This document shows, piece after piece, positions 30,091 through 38,638 of a stretch of 64,000 bases of DNA (within the stretch, counting starts at the first letter, position 1; each line of letters begins with the position of its first letter). Made by a program: the position numbers and the translations under genes. This DNA comes from Variovorax boronicumulans. GTDB lineage: Bacteria; Pseudomonadota; Gammaproteobacteria; Burkholderiales; Burkholderiaceae_C. The stretch covers positions 124,001 through 188,000 of the forward strand of contig NZ_JAUSSG010000005.1 in the NCBI RefSeq assembly GCF_030812215.1, in the 5' to 3' direction. A model generated the notes under the pieces. The model saw only the letters and a list, made by a program, of their open reading frames with translations. It had not been told where the DNA came from and ran no database searches.

Positions 30091-30102
30091 TTGTCTAGAC
30101 AA
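30091..30102. promoter_or_regulatory. Perfect 12-base palindrome TTGTCTAGACAA, copy 1
   Basis: A perfect 12-base palindrome TTGTCTAGACAA. A second copy with one end base changed lies 70 bases away. GntR-type operators often have the TGTCTAGACA core, but no GntR gene is near. It lies about 240 bases upstream of the AraC start. Confidence 0.5.
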
Positions 30103-30160
30103 CCGCTTTCCACGCTGGCGCGCCTGTGCAGCCATCGGCGAGGCCATCGATGGGAGATGC

Positions 30161-30172
30161 TTGTCTAGACGA
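30161..30172. promoter_or_regulatory. Palindrome TTGTCTAGACGA, copy 2
   Basis: The sequence repeats copy 1 except for one base in the right arm (ACGA for ACAA). The 70-base centre spacing is close to seven helix turns, which would put both on the same DNA face. Confidence 0.45.
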
Positions 30173-30198
30173 CCCCGCGCGGACCGGTTTCCAGCCCC

Positions 30199-30630
30199 TC
30201 AAGCCGGGACCAGCACCGTCGCCACGACCACGCCCTGCGCAGCCAAACGTTTGCGCATCGTCAGCACCGCCTGGTCCTTGCTGAAGAGCCGTGCGCGCTG
30301 CGCCACCGCGAGGTCGATGAAGACCTGGTCGTCGGGGTCCTTGCACACGCAGGGCGCGCGCGGCGGCTTGTCAGTCAAAAGGCTCACGCGCGCGTCGAAG
30401 GCCTCCAGCACGCTGGCCGCCGCCATCTCCCGCTGGGCCAGCCGCCGCGCAATCAGCGGATAGCCGAGCACCCGCGCGAGTTCGGTGCGCATCGGCGCGG
30501 TGGCGATCCAGCGCAGTGCGCCGGACGCGAGCGCCGCCGCGAGCGGCAGGCAATCGGGGTTGTCGAACACGAGCAGGTCGAGCGCGATGTTGGTGTCGAT
30601 GACGACGAGGCCGGTTTCAGGAAGGGTCAT
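30199..30630 (-). CDS. PIN-domain protein, possible toxin without a visible antitoxin
   Basis: A 143-residue PIN-domain protein (COG1569-like). The first acidic residue is in VVIDTNIALDLLVF (Asp12), the second in PMRTELARVLGYP (Glu, about residue 50), and KDPDDQVFIDLAVAQRARLFSKDQ supplies the others needed for metal-dependent RNase action. Most such proteins are toxins paired with a short antitoxin gene. Here no antitoxin reading precedes it: the 127 bases to the divergent adhesin gene are empty. It may be an orphan or have a housekeeping role. Confidence 0.8.
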   Translation of the reverse strand: MTLPETGLVVIDTNIALDLLVFDNPDCLPLAAALASGALRWIATAPMRTELARVLGYPLIARRLAQREMAAASVLEAFDARVSLLTDKPPRAPCVCKDPDDQVFIDLAVAQRARLFSKDQAVLTMRKRLAAQGVVVATVLVPA

Positions 30631-30757
30631 GGCGGCGAAGAAAGGAGCGCCGATGTTGCACCATGTGCACCCCTGGTCAGCCGCGGGTCGGGCGCTACGC
30701 CCCACAATGCTGCGGCGCGCACCGCGCGTGCTTCCGGACACGCAGCCCTCCTTCCTC

Positions 30758-31204
30758 ATGAAACGACTCCCGCTGTTCTGCCTCGCCCTGCTCGCCTGCG
30801 CGCTCGCGCAGGCCGAATGGCTGACCCTGAGCGGCACGCCCGGCGATGCGACCAGCAGCTATGTGCAGGTCGACCCGACCCGCATCGAGGTCGACGGCGC
30901 GCGCCGCGGCGTGACCCTGCGCATGAGCCTCGCGAAGGACTTCACCGGCAAGGACGGCTTCAAGCTGCGCTCCTTCGAGGCCCGCGCGAGCGTCGATTGC
31001 GAAGCGCGCACCGCCCGCTATGTGAGCGCCACCTACTACAGCCTGCCCAACTTCGTCGGAGAGCCCGTGGCGGTCAAGCAGTTCGAGGACGACGACATCC
31101 GCCCGATGACGCTGCCCGGCGCCCCGCCCGAGCTGGCCGCGCGCACGGTCAACGCAGCCTGCAACGTCGGCGGCGGCAAGCAGCCGGATGCCGCGCCGCG
31201 CTGA
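30758..31204 (+). CDS. Surface-adhesin protein E-like secreted protein
   Basis: A 148-residue protein with a signal peptide (LPLFCLALLACALAQA, cleavage near residue 19). The mature part resembles the adhesin-E-like fold of many betaproteobacterial secreted proteins: VQVDPTRIEV, LRSFEARASVDCEART and a second Cys near the end (VNAACNVG) that may form a disulfide. The role is unknown. The start at 30758 was chosen for the signal peptide; the reading is open further upstream. Confidence 0.72.
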   Translation: MKRLPLFCLALLACALAQAEWLTLSGTPGDATSSYVQVDPTRIEVDGARRGVTLRMSLAKDFTGKDGFKLRSFEARASVDCEARTARYVSATYYSLPNFVGEPVAVKQFEDDDIRPMTLPGAPPELAARTVNAACNVGGGKQPDAAPR

Positions 31205-31210
31205 ACGCGC

Positions 31211-32494
31211 CTACTTCCGCGCGGAGCCGGCGACCATGTCGAAGCGGAACAGGCGGCATTCGATAGGACCGTTCCACATGGGTACGCGGCGCGATTCCTT
31301 CAGGCGCATCTGCTTGGGCAGCTTCAGGTCCGGCGTGAGGACCCAGGCCGTCCACCCGGCATAGTTCTTCTTCCAGTGGGTGGCCAGTTGCGGGAAGAAC
31401 TCGCTGCCATCGCCCTCTTCGGTCTGCGCGGATTCGCGCGCGCCTGCACGTCCCGAGCCTGCCACGCCACCGACTTCGATCCGCTCGCCATAGGGCGGAT
31501 TGAGCATGACCACGCCGCCTTCGGCCGGCGGCATGCGCTGCAGCGCGTCGCCGCCGCGGAACTCGATGGCATCGGCCACGCCGGCGCGCTCCGCGTTGCG
31601 CTCGGCAAAGTCGACCATGCGGTGCGACACGTCCGAGCCGAAGATCGCGACGCTGCTCGATCTCACGGCCGCTTGCGCTTCCTTCTTGATCGCGTCCCAC
31701 ACGTGCGCCTGGAACGGCAGCAGCTTCTCGAAACCGAAGCGCCTGAGCGATCCGGCCGCGATGCCGCGCGCAATCTGCGCCGCCTCGATGGGGATGGTGC
31801 CGCTGCCGCAGCACGGGTCGTACAGCGGCGCATCGGCGACGTCGCCCGTCTCGGGGTTCCACCAGCCGCTGGCGGCCAGCATGGCGGCGGCCAGGGTTTC
31901 CTTCAGCGGGGCATCGCCCTTGTCCTGGCGCCAGCCGCGCTTGAAGAGCGGCTCGCCGGAGGTGTCGATGTAGAGCGTGCAGCTGTCGGTGGTGAGGTGC
32001 GCGAACACCCGGGTGTCGGGCCACTGGGTCTCGATGCTGGGGCGCACGCCGTTGGCCTTGGCGCGGAAGCGGTCGGCAATGGCGTCCTTGATGCGCAGGG
32101 TGGCGAAGTTCAGGCTCTGCAGCGGGCTGTGCTGGGCGGTGGTCTCGATCTTGAAGGTCTGCTTGGGCGTGAACCAGATCTCCCAGGCCACGCCGCTCGC
32201 GATGGCGTAGAGGTCGTTCTCGTTGCGGTAGGGCGCATGGGCCAGCTCCACAAGCACGCGCTGCGCAAGCCGGCTGTGCAGGTTGAGCTTCAGGGCGTCG
32301 CGCCAGTCGGCACGCACCCGCACGCCGCCACGCAGCGTGAGCAGGTCTTGCCCGACGCGGCCGGTCAGGGCATGCACCTCTTGAGCGAGGAATTCCTCGA
32401 CGCCGGCGGCGCAAGGCAGGAAAAAGGAAAGATCGTTCACGGAAAGTTGGCCATCGGGAAGCCCGACTAGGGGACTCCATTGTCGCCGCGTCAT
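31211..32494 (-). CDS. rlmL: THUMP-domain 23S rRNA guanine N2-methyltransferase, RlmL type
   Basis: A 427-residue protein. An N-terminal ferredoxin-like/THUMP part (about 20-170) precedes the methyltransferase, with DPCCGSGTIPIEAAQIA and the catalytic NPPYGER motif, used by enzymes that methylate G2445 of 23S rRNA with SAM. In E. coli RlmL is fused to RlmK; this protein is the short, RlmL-only form common in betaproteobacteria. The ATG at 32494 adds about 18 residues before the conserved region, and a GTG at 32440 is an alternative start. Confidence 0.87.
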   Translation of the reverse strand: MTRRQWSPLVGLPDGQLSVNDLSFFLPCAAGVEEFLAQEVHALTGRVGQDLLTLRGGVRVRADWRDALKLNLHSRLAQRVLVELAHAPYRNENDLYAIASGVAWEIWFTPKQTFKIETTAQHSPLQSLNFATLRIKDAIADRFRAKANGVRPSIETQWPDTRVFAHLTTDSCTLYIDTSGEPLFKRGWRQDKGDAPLKETLAAAMLAASGWWNPETGDVADAPLYDPCCGSGTIPIEAAQIARGIAAGSLRRFGFEKLLPFQAHVWDAIKKEAQAAVRSSSVAIFGSDVSHRMVDFAERNAERAGVADAIEFRGGDALQRMPPAEGGVVMLNPPYGERIEVGGVAGSGRAGARESAQTEEGDGSEFFPQLATHWKKNYAGWTAWVLTPDLKLPKQMRLKESRRVPMWNGPIECRLFRFDMVAGSARK

Positions 32495-32522
32495 GAACCT
32501 TCTCTATATAGTCGATTTGCCG

Positions 32523-34310
32523 ATGACTCCCACCCCCGCTCCCACGGTTGCCCCGGCCGCCGACGCCAGCGACCGCTTCGCGATCCAGTGCGAGGTGCTG
32601 CGGCTCTCGATCCGGCCCATCGGCCCGGTGCTGCTGGTGCAATACCTGCTCAATTGCGGCGTGGCGGCGCTCTTCGCCTGGCAATACTCGCTCGCGCGCG
32701 CCCTGGTGTGGATCGCGCTCATCACCGGGGTGACGGTGATGCGCGGCTTCTTTCCCCAGCGCCTGCCCGAGCCCTTCACGCCCGAAAGCCTGCGCCACGC
32801 CCAGCGCGTGCACACGCTGCGCACCGCTGTCTGGGAACTGGCGCACGGGCTGGCCGGCGTGCTGCTCTTCAACCCCGGGCGACCCGACCAGCAACTGCTG
32901 CTCGGACTGATGCTGATGGGCATGACGCTGTCGTCGGCGTTTTCGGTGTCGTTCTACACGCCGGCCACGCAACTGGCGATCACGCTGCTGCTCGCGCCGG
33001 TGATCGTCACCGGCCTCACGCTCGGCGCGCCGACGATGATGGCCGTCTCGGTGATCGGCATCGGCCTCACCGCCATGATGTGGAAGCTGGTGGCCGAGCG
33101 CTCGCGCCAGCTCGAGGAGAACATCGGCCTGCGCCTGAACGAGCGCACGCTGCGCGAACAGGCGCTTGCGGGCCTGCGCGCCTCCGAGCAGGCGCAGGCC
33201 GAGCGCTTGCGCTTCTTCTCGGCCGCCAACCACGACCTGCGCCAGCCGGTGATGGCCATCGGCCTGCAGGCCGAGGTGCTGCGCCAGCAACTGGACACCG
33301 GCGCGGACGCCGGTGCGGTGCAGCACACCGTGGTCTCGCTCGCGCGGGCGCAGCAGGCGCTGGAAGGGCTCACCAACCAGCTGCTCGAAATCGGCCGCAT
33401 CGAGGCCGCCGTCGATCCGCTGCGGCCCGTGGCAGTGGCGCTGGCACCGCTGCTGCAGGACCTGGCGCGCCAGGCCGGCGACGGCCGCGTGACCGTGCGC
33501 TGCCCGGCCGCCGCGGTGGCATGGACCGATGCGGTCTCCCTGCGCCGCGTGCTGGCCAACCTGGTCGACAACGCGGTCAAGTTCACGCCGCGCGGCCGCG
33601 TGCTGCTGGCGGTGCGGGCGCGCCGCCGGGGCGCCGGGCGGGCCTGGCGCGTCGAGGTGCGCGACAGCGGCATCGGCATCGCGGCGGACGCGCAGGAGCG
33701 GGTGTTCAACGACTTCGAGCAGATCGGCAACGTCGAGCGCAACCTGCAGCACGGGCACGGCCTGGGCCTCGCGATCGTGCGGCGGCTGGCGGCGCAGTTG
33801 GGCATCGAGGTCTCGCTGCGCTCCGCGCCGGGCCGGGGTTCCGTGTTCGGCTTCGAGCTGCCCGCGGCGCCGGGCTATGGCGCAGCGGCGTTGCAGCCGG
33901 CGCCCCCACCGCAGCCCGGCCCCGAGGCTGCACCCGCGCTGCGCCCCGGCCTTGCCGTGCTGGTGGTGGAAGACAACGCCGTGGTGGCCGACAGCCTTTT
34001 TGCGCTGCTGCGGCAGTGGGAGGTGGAACCGCGCGTCTACGCCAGTGCCGCCGAAGCGCTGGCGCTGGCCGACCTGCGCGCGCTCGATGCAGCGCTGTGC
34101 GACATCCGCCTGCCGGGCGCACTCGACGGCATCGCGCTGGCCGAGCGGCTGCAGGCGCAGAACCCCGCGCTCACCATCGCGCTGATTTCCGCCGACATCA
34201 ACGAGGCCACCCAGCGCCTGGCCACCGAGCGCGGCTGGCATGCGCTGCGCAAGCCCGTGCAGCCGGAGGAGCTGCGCGGCGTGCTGCTGCGGGCCCGGCA
34301 GCGGCCTTGA
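32523..34310 (+). CDS. Hybrid sensor histidine kinase/response regulator
   Basis: A 595-residue membrane kinase. The N-terminal third has five or six membrane segments. The phosphoacceptor site is FFSAANHDLRQPVMAIGLQAE (His near residue 237), followed by the ATP-binding NLVDNAVKFTPRG, DSGIGIAADAQERVF and GHGLGLAIV boxes, then a receiver domain with VEDNAVVADS and the acceptor Asp in LCDIRLPG (about residue 527). An upstream ATG at 32493 would overlap the rlmL start, and its extra codons are AT-rich, so 32523 is preferred. No separate DNA-binding partner is adjacent. Confidence 0.87.
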   Translation: MTPTPAPTVAPAADASDRFAIQCEVLRLSIRPIGPVLLVQYLLNCGVAALFAWQYSLARALVWIALITGVTVMRGFFPQRLPEPFTPESLRHAQRVHTLRTAVWELAHGLAGVLLFNPGRPDQQLLLGLMLMGMTLSSAFSVSFYTPATQLAITLLLAPVIVTGLTLGAPTMMAVSVIGIGLTAMMWKLVAERSRQLEENIGLRLNERTLREQALAGLRASEQAQAERLRFFSAANHDLRQPVMAIGLQAEVLRQQLDTGADAGAVQHTVVSLARAQQALEGLTNQLLEIGRIEAAVDPLRPVAVALAPLLQDLARQAGDGRVTVRCPAAAVAWTDAVSLRRVLANLVDNAVKFTPRGRVLLAVRARRRGAGRAWRVEVRDSGIGIAADAQERVFNDFEQIGNVERNLQHGHGLGLAIVRRLAAQLGIEVSLRSAPGRGSVFGFELPAAPGYGAAALQPAPPPQPGPEAAPALRPGLAVLVVEDNAVVADSLFALLRQWEVEPRVYASAAEALALADLRALDAALCDIRLPGALDGIALAERLQAQNPALTIALISADINEATQRLATERGWHALRKPVQPEELRGVLLRARQRP

Positions 34311-34404
34311 CGGCCCGAGCGGCAGGCCTGGCACGCCCCATGCAACACCGAAGGCCACGCCTTCCGGGATATGCTCCGCGCACAGGCCGCCCGCCCTGCC
34401 CCCG

Positions 34405-35007
34405 ATGTCTGCCGAGACCCCTCTTCATCCCCTTGCCGCCGTCCCGCGCGGCCAGCGCTATGGCACCGTGGCCATCGCGCTGCACTGGCTGCTCGCGGCC
34501 ATGATCGTCGGCTCGCTCGGCGTGGGGCTCTACATGACGGGGCTGCCGTTCTCGCCGCAGCGCATCAAGCTCTACAACTGGCACAAATGGGCCGGCGTCA
34601 CGATCCTTCTGTTGTCGGCGGTGCGGCTCCTGTGGCGGCTTGCGCACCACCCGCCCGCGATGCCGGCGCAGATGCTGGCCGCCATGCCACGCTGGCAGAT
34701 TGCGGGCTACCGGGCGAGCCACGCGGCGATGTACCTGCTGTTCTTCGCGGTGCCGCTGTTCGGCTGGGCCTACACCTCGGCGCTGGGCATTCCTGTCGTG
34801 TGGTTCGGCGTGCTGCCGCTGCCCGACTTCGTGCCGCTCGACAAGGACCTCGCCGAGGCCATACTCAAGCCGCTGCACAAGGGCAGCGCCTTCACGCTGG
34901 CAGCGGTTTCGCTGCTGCACGTGGCGGCGGCCCTCAAGCACCACTGGATCGACCGCGACGGTCTCTTGAAACGCATGTGGCCTGAACCTCGCCACCCACG
35001 CAACTGA
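34405..35007 (+). CDS. Cytochrome b561-type membrane protein
   Basis: A 200-residue four-helix membrane protein of the cytochrome b561/CybB family. Haem-ligand His residues are in ALHWLLAAMIVG, NWHKWAGV, ASHAAMYLLFF and LLHVAAALKHHW, as expected for two b haems or one plus a quinone site. Such proteins pass electrons from the quinol pool. It is followed 13 bases later by a YceI gene, and YceI proteins bind isoprenoid quinones, so the cluster may handle quinone in the inner membrane and periplasm. Confidence 0.9.
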   Translation: MSAETPLHPLAAVPRGQRYGTVAIALHWLLAAMIVGSLGVGLYMTGLPFSPQRIKLYNWHKWAGVTILLLSAVRLLWRLAHHPPAMPAQMLAAMPRWQIAGYRASHAAMYLLFFAVPLFGWAYTSALGIPVVWFGVLPLPDFVPLDKDLAEAILKPLHKGSAFTLAAVSLLHVAAALKHHWIDRDGLLKRMWPEPRHPRN

Positions 35008-35020
35008 AGGAACCTGCCGG

Positions 35021-35590
35021 ATGACGCGCCTCTTTCTTCCGATCCTGCTGACCCTCGCCGCGGCAATGCCCGCCGCCGCCGAGCCGGGCGCGAGGCTGGT
35101 GGCCGACAAGAGCCAGATCGCCTTCGTCAGCAAGCAGATGGGCGTGCCGATGGAAGGCACCTTCAGGAAGTTCGATGCGCAGATCGCCTTCGACCCCAAG
35201 AAGCCCGAGGGCGGCAGCGTCGCGCTGCAGATAGCTACCGCCGGCGCCGGCTTCGGCGTGCCGATGAGCGATGCCGAGCTGCCCAAGGCGCCATGGTTCG
35301 ACGCCGAGAAATTTCCCCAGGCCACGTTCCAGTCGAGCGCCATCAAGGCGCTGGGCGATGGCAGGTTCGAGGTGGCGGGCAAGCTCACCATCAAGGGCAC
35401 GTCCAGGCAGATCACGGTGCCCTTCACGATCGCCCCGGCCGGCGGCAACTACGCGGTGGCCAGCGGGTATTTCACGATCCAGCGGCTGGACTACAAGGTG
35501 GGCGACGGCGAATGGACCGACACCTCGGTGGTCGGCAACGACGTGCAGGTGCGCTTCAAGCTCACGCTCGCAGGCCTCGGGCCGCTCTGA
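35021..35590 (+). CDS. YceI family periplasmic lipid-binding protein
   Basis: A 189-residue YceI protein with a signal peptide ending AAA-EPGA at about residue 20. The lipocalin-like barrel shows ADKSQIAFVSKQMGVPMEGTF and later the LTIKGTSRQITVPF strand typical of the family. YceI proteins bind isoprenoid quinones in the periplasm. It sits between the cytochrome b gene and a second, more distant YceI gene. Confidence 0.9.
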   Translation: MTRLFLPILLTLAAAMPAAAEPGARLVADKSQIAFVSKQMGVPMEGTFRKFDAQIAFDPKKPEGGSVALQIATAGAGFGVPMSDAELPKAPWFDAEKFPQATFQSSAIKALGDGRFEVAGKLTIKGTSRQITVPFTIAPAGGNYAVASGYFTIQRLDYKVGDGEWTDTSVVGNDVQVRFKLTLAGLGPL

Positions 35591-35637
35591 TATTCACCTT
35601 TCCGATTGCACATCCCATGTCCCTCATTCCCACTGCC

Positions 35638-36270
35638 ATGAAGAAGCTCGTCCTCGCCTCGGTGCTGTCGGCCACGGCGCTGCCGTTCGCCGCCATCGCG
35701 CAGGAATACACGGCCCCCGCCGTGGCCGCCAAGCCCGCGGGCGGCCCCGTGAAGAACGGCAACTACGTGATCGACCCCACGCACACCTTCGTGATGTACG
35801 AGATGGGCCACTACGGCACCACCACCAACCGCGGCCGCTTCAGCACCAAGGACGGCTCGGTGCAGATCGACGGCACGGGCACGAGCGGCAAGGTCGACAT
35901 CACCATGGACATCGGCACCATCAACACCGGCGTCGACCTGCTCAACCGCCATGTGCAGAGCAAGGATTTCTTCAACGTCGCCGAATTCCCGACCGGCCGC
36001 TTCGTTGCCGACCGCATCGACTTCGCCGGCGACAAGGTGGTCGACGTGCCGGGCACCCTCACGCTCATGGGCCAGACCCGGCCGGTGACGCTGAAGGCCG
36101 TGCGCTTCAACTGCTACCTGAACCCGCTGATCAACCGCCAGGTGTGCGGCGGCGACTTCGAGACCACCGTGCAGCGCAGCGACTGGGGCATCAACTGGGG
36201 GCTGAACTTCGGCTTCGAGAACAAGGTGAAGCTGCTGGTGCAGGTGGAAGCGGTGAACGTGCAGCAATGA
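35638..36270 (+). CDS. YceI family periplasmic lipid-binding protein (second copy)
   Basis: A 210-residue YceI with its own signal peptide (MKKLVLASVLSATALPFAAIAQ). The barrel motifs are present: IDPTHTFVMYEMGHYGTTTNRGRF and LTLMGQTRPVTLKAV, but it differs clearly from the upstream copy, so this is not a recent duplication. An ATG at 35617 is also possible; the MKK start gives a better signal peptide. It probably shares an operon with the first YceI and the cytochrome. Confidence 0.9.
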   Translation: MKKLVLASVLSATALPFAAIAQEYTAPAVAAKPAGGPVKNGNYVIDPTHTFVMYEMGHYGTTTNRGRFSTKDGSVQIDGTGTSGKVDITMDIGTINTGVDLLNRHVQSKDFFNVAEFPTGRFVADRIDFAGDKVVDVPGTLTLMGQTRPVTLKAVRFNCYLNPLINRQVCGGDFETTVQRSDWGINWGLNFGFENKVKLLVQVEAVNVQQ

Positions 36271-36289
36271 CGGTGAAAGGAACCAGGAC

Positions 36290-36934
36290 ATGATGGACAC
36301 CACACTCGCCCTGCTCGGCATCGCCGGCGCCATGACGGTGGGCGCCATGAGCCCCGGCCCGAGCTTCGTCATGGTCGCGCGCACGGCCGTGGCTTCGCGC
36401 AGCGATGGGCTCGCGGCGGCGCTGGGCATGGGCGCGGGCGGCCTCGTCTTCGCGATTGCCGCGCTGGCCGGGCTGCAGGCGGCGTTCCTCGCGGTGCCGG
36501 GGCTTTACCTCGCGATCAAGGGCTTCGGCGGCGCGTACCTGATCTACCTGGGCTTTCGCATCTGGCGCGGTGCGCGGCAGCCGCTGGCGATGACGCAGGA
36601 TTCGGACGCTTCGCCGCGACAGCAAAGCCGCGGCAAGCGCACCTTCCTGCTCGGGCTCGCCACACAGGTCAGCAATCCGAAGACGGCCGTGGTGTACGCG
36701 AGCATCTTCGCGGCCTTCCTGCCGCGCGAGGTGCCGCTGGTGCTGGCGCTCGCGGTGCCGGCGGTGATCTTCTGCATCGAGACGGGGTGGTACGCGATCG
36801 TCGCGCTCGCCCTCTCCTCGGCCGCGCCGCGTTCGGCCTACCTGCGCTACAAGGCCTGGATCGATCGCGCGGCCGGCGGCGTGATGGGCCTGCTGGGCCT
36901 GCGGCTCGTGTGGTCGGCCGTGCGCGGCAACTGA
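36290..36934 (+). CDS. LysE/RhtB family amino acid exporter
   Basis: A 214-residue membrane protein with six segments and the LysE hallmark GAMSPGPSFVMVARTAVASRSDGLAAALGMGAG at the N-terminus. LysE/RhtB proteins export basic or neutral amino acids and their derivatives. It lies 19 bases after the second YceI gene on the same strand and may be cotranscribed. The substrate is not shown. Confidence 0.9.
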   Translation: MMDTTLALLGIAGAMTVGAMSPGPSFVMVARTAVASRSDGLAAALGMGAGGLVFAIAALAGLQAAFLAVPGLYLAIKGFGGAYLIYLGFRIWRGARQPLAMTQDSDASPRQQSRGKRTFLLGLATQVSNPKTAVVYASIFAAFLPREVPLVLALAVPAVIFCIETGWYAIVALALSSAAPRSAYLRYKAWIDRAAGGVMGLLGLRLVWSAVRGN

Positions 36935-36941
36935 AGCCCAC

Positions 36942-37001
36942 CCGTTCGGGCTGAGCTTGCCGAAGCCTCGCGCAGCGCTTCGACACGCTCAGCGTGAACG
37001 G
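36942..37001. repeat. REP-like inverted repeat between convergent genes
   Basis: Two 25-base arms (36942-36966 and 36977-37001), separated by ten bases, are inverted copies matching at 21 of 25 positions. They begin and end with CCGTTC/GAACGG and share GCTGAGC and CGAAGC. The type is like the palindromic elements widely scattered in Comamonadaceae genomes. It sits between the converging LysE and ClsC genes and is followed by TTTTT, so it may also end transcription. Confidence 0.72.
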
Positions 37002-37026
37002 TTTTTCGAGTGCAGGTTGCCGGGGA

Positions 37027-38628
37027 TCACAGCAAGCTCTCGGGCGTCAACGGCGCCAGCAGTTCGAGCATCGTGCGGTCCCAGAAACCGGAGTCGGGCT
37101 CTTCGGTCAACACCGTGGTCTTGCCCGCGTCTTCGCTGATCCACTCGATGTGCGATTCGCCGCTGCCTTCGACAAAGCGCAGCCGGTAGGCGCCCTGCTG
37201 CTTCAGCACATCGATGAGCTTGAGCGCCTGCTGCGCCATTTCGGCGCTGCGAATGAAGAGACCGATCTCGGTGTTGTGCGTCTCCGAGCGCGGATCGAAA
37301 TTCATCGAGCCGACGAAGAGGATGCTGCGGTCGATCACCGCCGACTTCGCATGCAGCCGGCCCACCGAGGTGCCGAACAAGCCGAGCCGCACGCTGCGCC
37401 GCGTGCGGTTGGTGCTCAGCTCGTAGAGGTCGGCGCCGAGCTTGAGCATCTCGGGCCGATAGCGGCGGTAGGCGGTGTGCACCAGCGGCTCGTCGGTGGC
37501 GGCGAGCGAGTTGGTGACCACGCTGATCTTCACGTTGCGCCCGCGGATCTCCTTCATCACCTCGATCCCCGCGGCGCCCGGGATCAGGTAGGGCGAGACG
37601 ATGGTCACTTCGCTGCGCGCGCGGCGCATCTGCTCGACGACGTTGTAGCGCACGCTGTCGACATCGAGCAGCGGCACGCCGCCGTACGACGCGGTCTTGC
37701 CGATCACGCGGTCGGGCGAATCGGCATACGCCTCGGCGAGGGTCCAGATCAGGCCGAGCTTGCCCGCGTTCAGGTCGTCGGCCATCGGGCTGTAGCCGAG
37801 CAGGTCGTTGGGCGCGGGCTTCGGCGGCGGGGGCGTGGTGTCGGGGCCGGTGGCGGCGTCGAAGCGCTTCTGCAATTCTTCGCGCGAGAGGTCGCTCGCG
37901 ATGATCGACTGGACCGGCCGCACGTAGACGCTGTTCCAGTACTGGTCGAACAGCGCACCAAGGCGCGGGATCAGCGCGCCGGCAACGAAGGTGTCGAGGT
38001 CGATGAAGTTCTCGCCCGAAGTGCGCGTGAAGTACTGGTTGCCGATGTTGCGGCCGCCCGCCACCGCCATCGCGCCGTCGGCGATGAAGAGCTTGTTGTG
38101 CATGCGGCGGTTGACGCGGCTGAAGTCGAAGAGCGAGGCGGTGAAGCGCTTCAGGAGACTGCCGCGCCCGGCCGGGAACGGATTGAAAAGCCGCAGCTCG
38201 ACGTTCGGCGTGGCGGCCAGGCCGAGCAGCAGTTCGTCTTCGCCGGACGTGTACAGGTCGTCCATCAGGAGGCGCACGCGCACGCCGCGCTGCGCCGCAT
38301 CGCGCAGGGTACGCAGCAGGTAGCGGCCGGTCTCGTCGTTCTCGATCTGGTAGTACTGCACGTCGAGCGTGCGCTGGGCGCGGCGCGCGAGCTGGATGCG
38401 GGTGTCGAAGGCGAAGTCGCCGCCGGGCATCAGGCGGAAACCGCTCAGGTCGGGGTCGGGCTGCGAGGCCAGCGCGATCTTGCCAAGCGCGGTGTCGGCC
38501 GAGACGGCGATGGCCTTGGTGGGCGGGCGCGGCGGCTCGTCGGGCAAGGCGGCGCAACCCGCGAACAGCGATGCGGCCACGATGGCGAAGACCCAATGCC
38601 CACAGCGCGACAGCAGGCGACGGGTCAT
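37027..38628 (-). CDS. ClsC-like phospholipase D family lipoprotein
   Basis: A 533-residue phospholipase D superfamily protein. The lipobox at Cys25 (LFAGC) makes it a lipoprotein. The two HKD catalytic motifs are complete: MHNKLFIADGAMAVAGGRNI near residue 176 and LHAKSAVIDRSILFVGSMNF near 424. E. coli ClsC joins phosphatidylglycerol and phosphatidylethanolamine into cardiolipin; this enzyme is likely a relative. The gene lies ten bases downstream of rpoN on the same strand. Confidence 0.85.
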   Translation of the reverse strand: MTRRLLSRCGHWVFAIVAASLFAGCAALPDEPPRPPTKAIAVSADTALGKIALASQPDPDLSGFRLMPGGDFAFDTRIQLARRAQRTLDVQYYQIENDETGRYLLRTLRDAAQRGVRVRLLMDDLYTSGEDELLLGLAATPNVELRLFNPFPAGRGSLLKRFTASLFDFSRVNRRMHNKLFIADGAMAVAGGRNIGNQYFTRTSGENFIDLDTFVAGALIPRLGALFDQYWNSVYVRPVQSIIASDLSREELQKRFDAATGPDTTPPPPKPAPNDLLGYSPMADDLNAGKLGLIWTLAEAYADSPDRVIGKTASYGGVPLLDVDSVRYNVVEQMRRARSEVTIVSPYLIPGAAGIEVMKEIRGRNVKISVVTNSLAATDEPLVHTAYRRYRPEMLKLGADLYELSTNRTRRSVRLGLFGTSVGRLHAKSAVIDRSILFVGSMNFDPRSETHNTEIGLFIRSAEMAQQALKLIDVLKQQGAYRLRFVEGSGESHIEWISEDAGKTTVLTEEPDSGFWDRTMLELLAPLTPESLL

Positions 38629-38638
38629 CGGCGGCTTT

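Larger units (their letters stand above)
29849..30198. other. 350-base gap between AraC gene and PIN gene
   Basis: I see no convincing gene in this gap. It holds a moderately AT-rich stretch near 29995-30060, which may carry the promoter of the AraC gene, and two copies of a short palindrome at 30091 and 30161. Small readings on both strands here lack ribosome sites and are not supported. Confidence 0.6.

Noticed and set aside
29962..30147. Small readings in the AraC upstream gap
   Set aside because: No ribosome site, no motif, and they overlap the palindromes and AT-rich promoter-like DNA.
32492..32495. Overlapping divergent starts of rlmL and the histidine kinase (CATG)
   Set aside because: The kinase more likely starts at 32523; the codons between are AT-rich and rare, so the overlap is probably not real.
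31149..34358. A 1069-codon minus-strand reading covering rlmL and the histidine kinase
   Set aside because: It is out of frame with both genes and codes for Arg/His/Gly-rich text without motifs.
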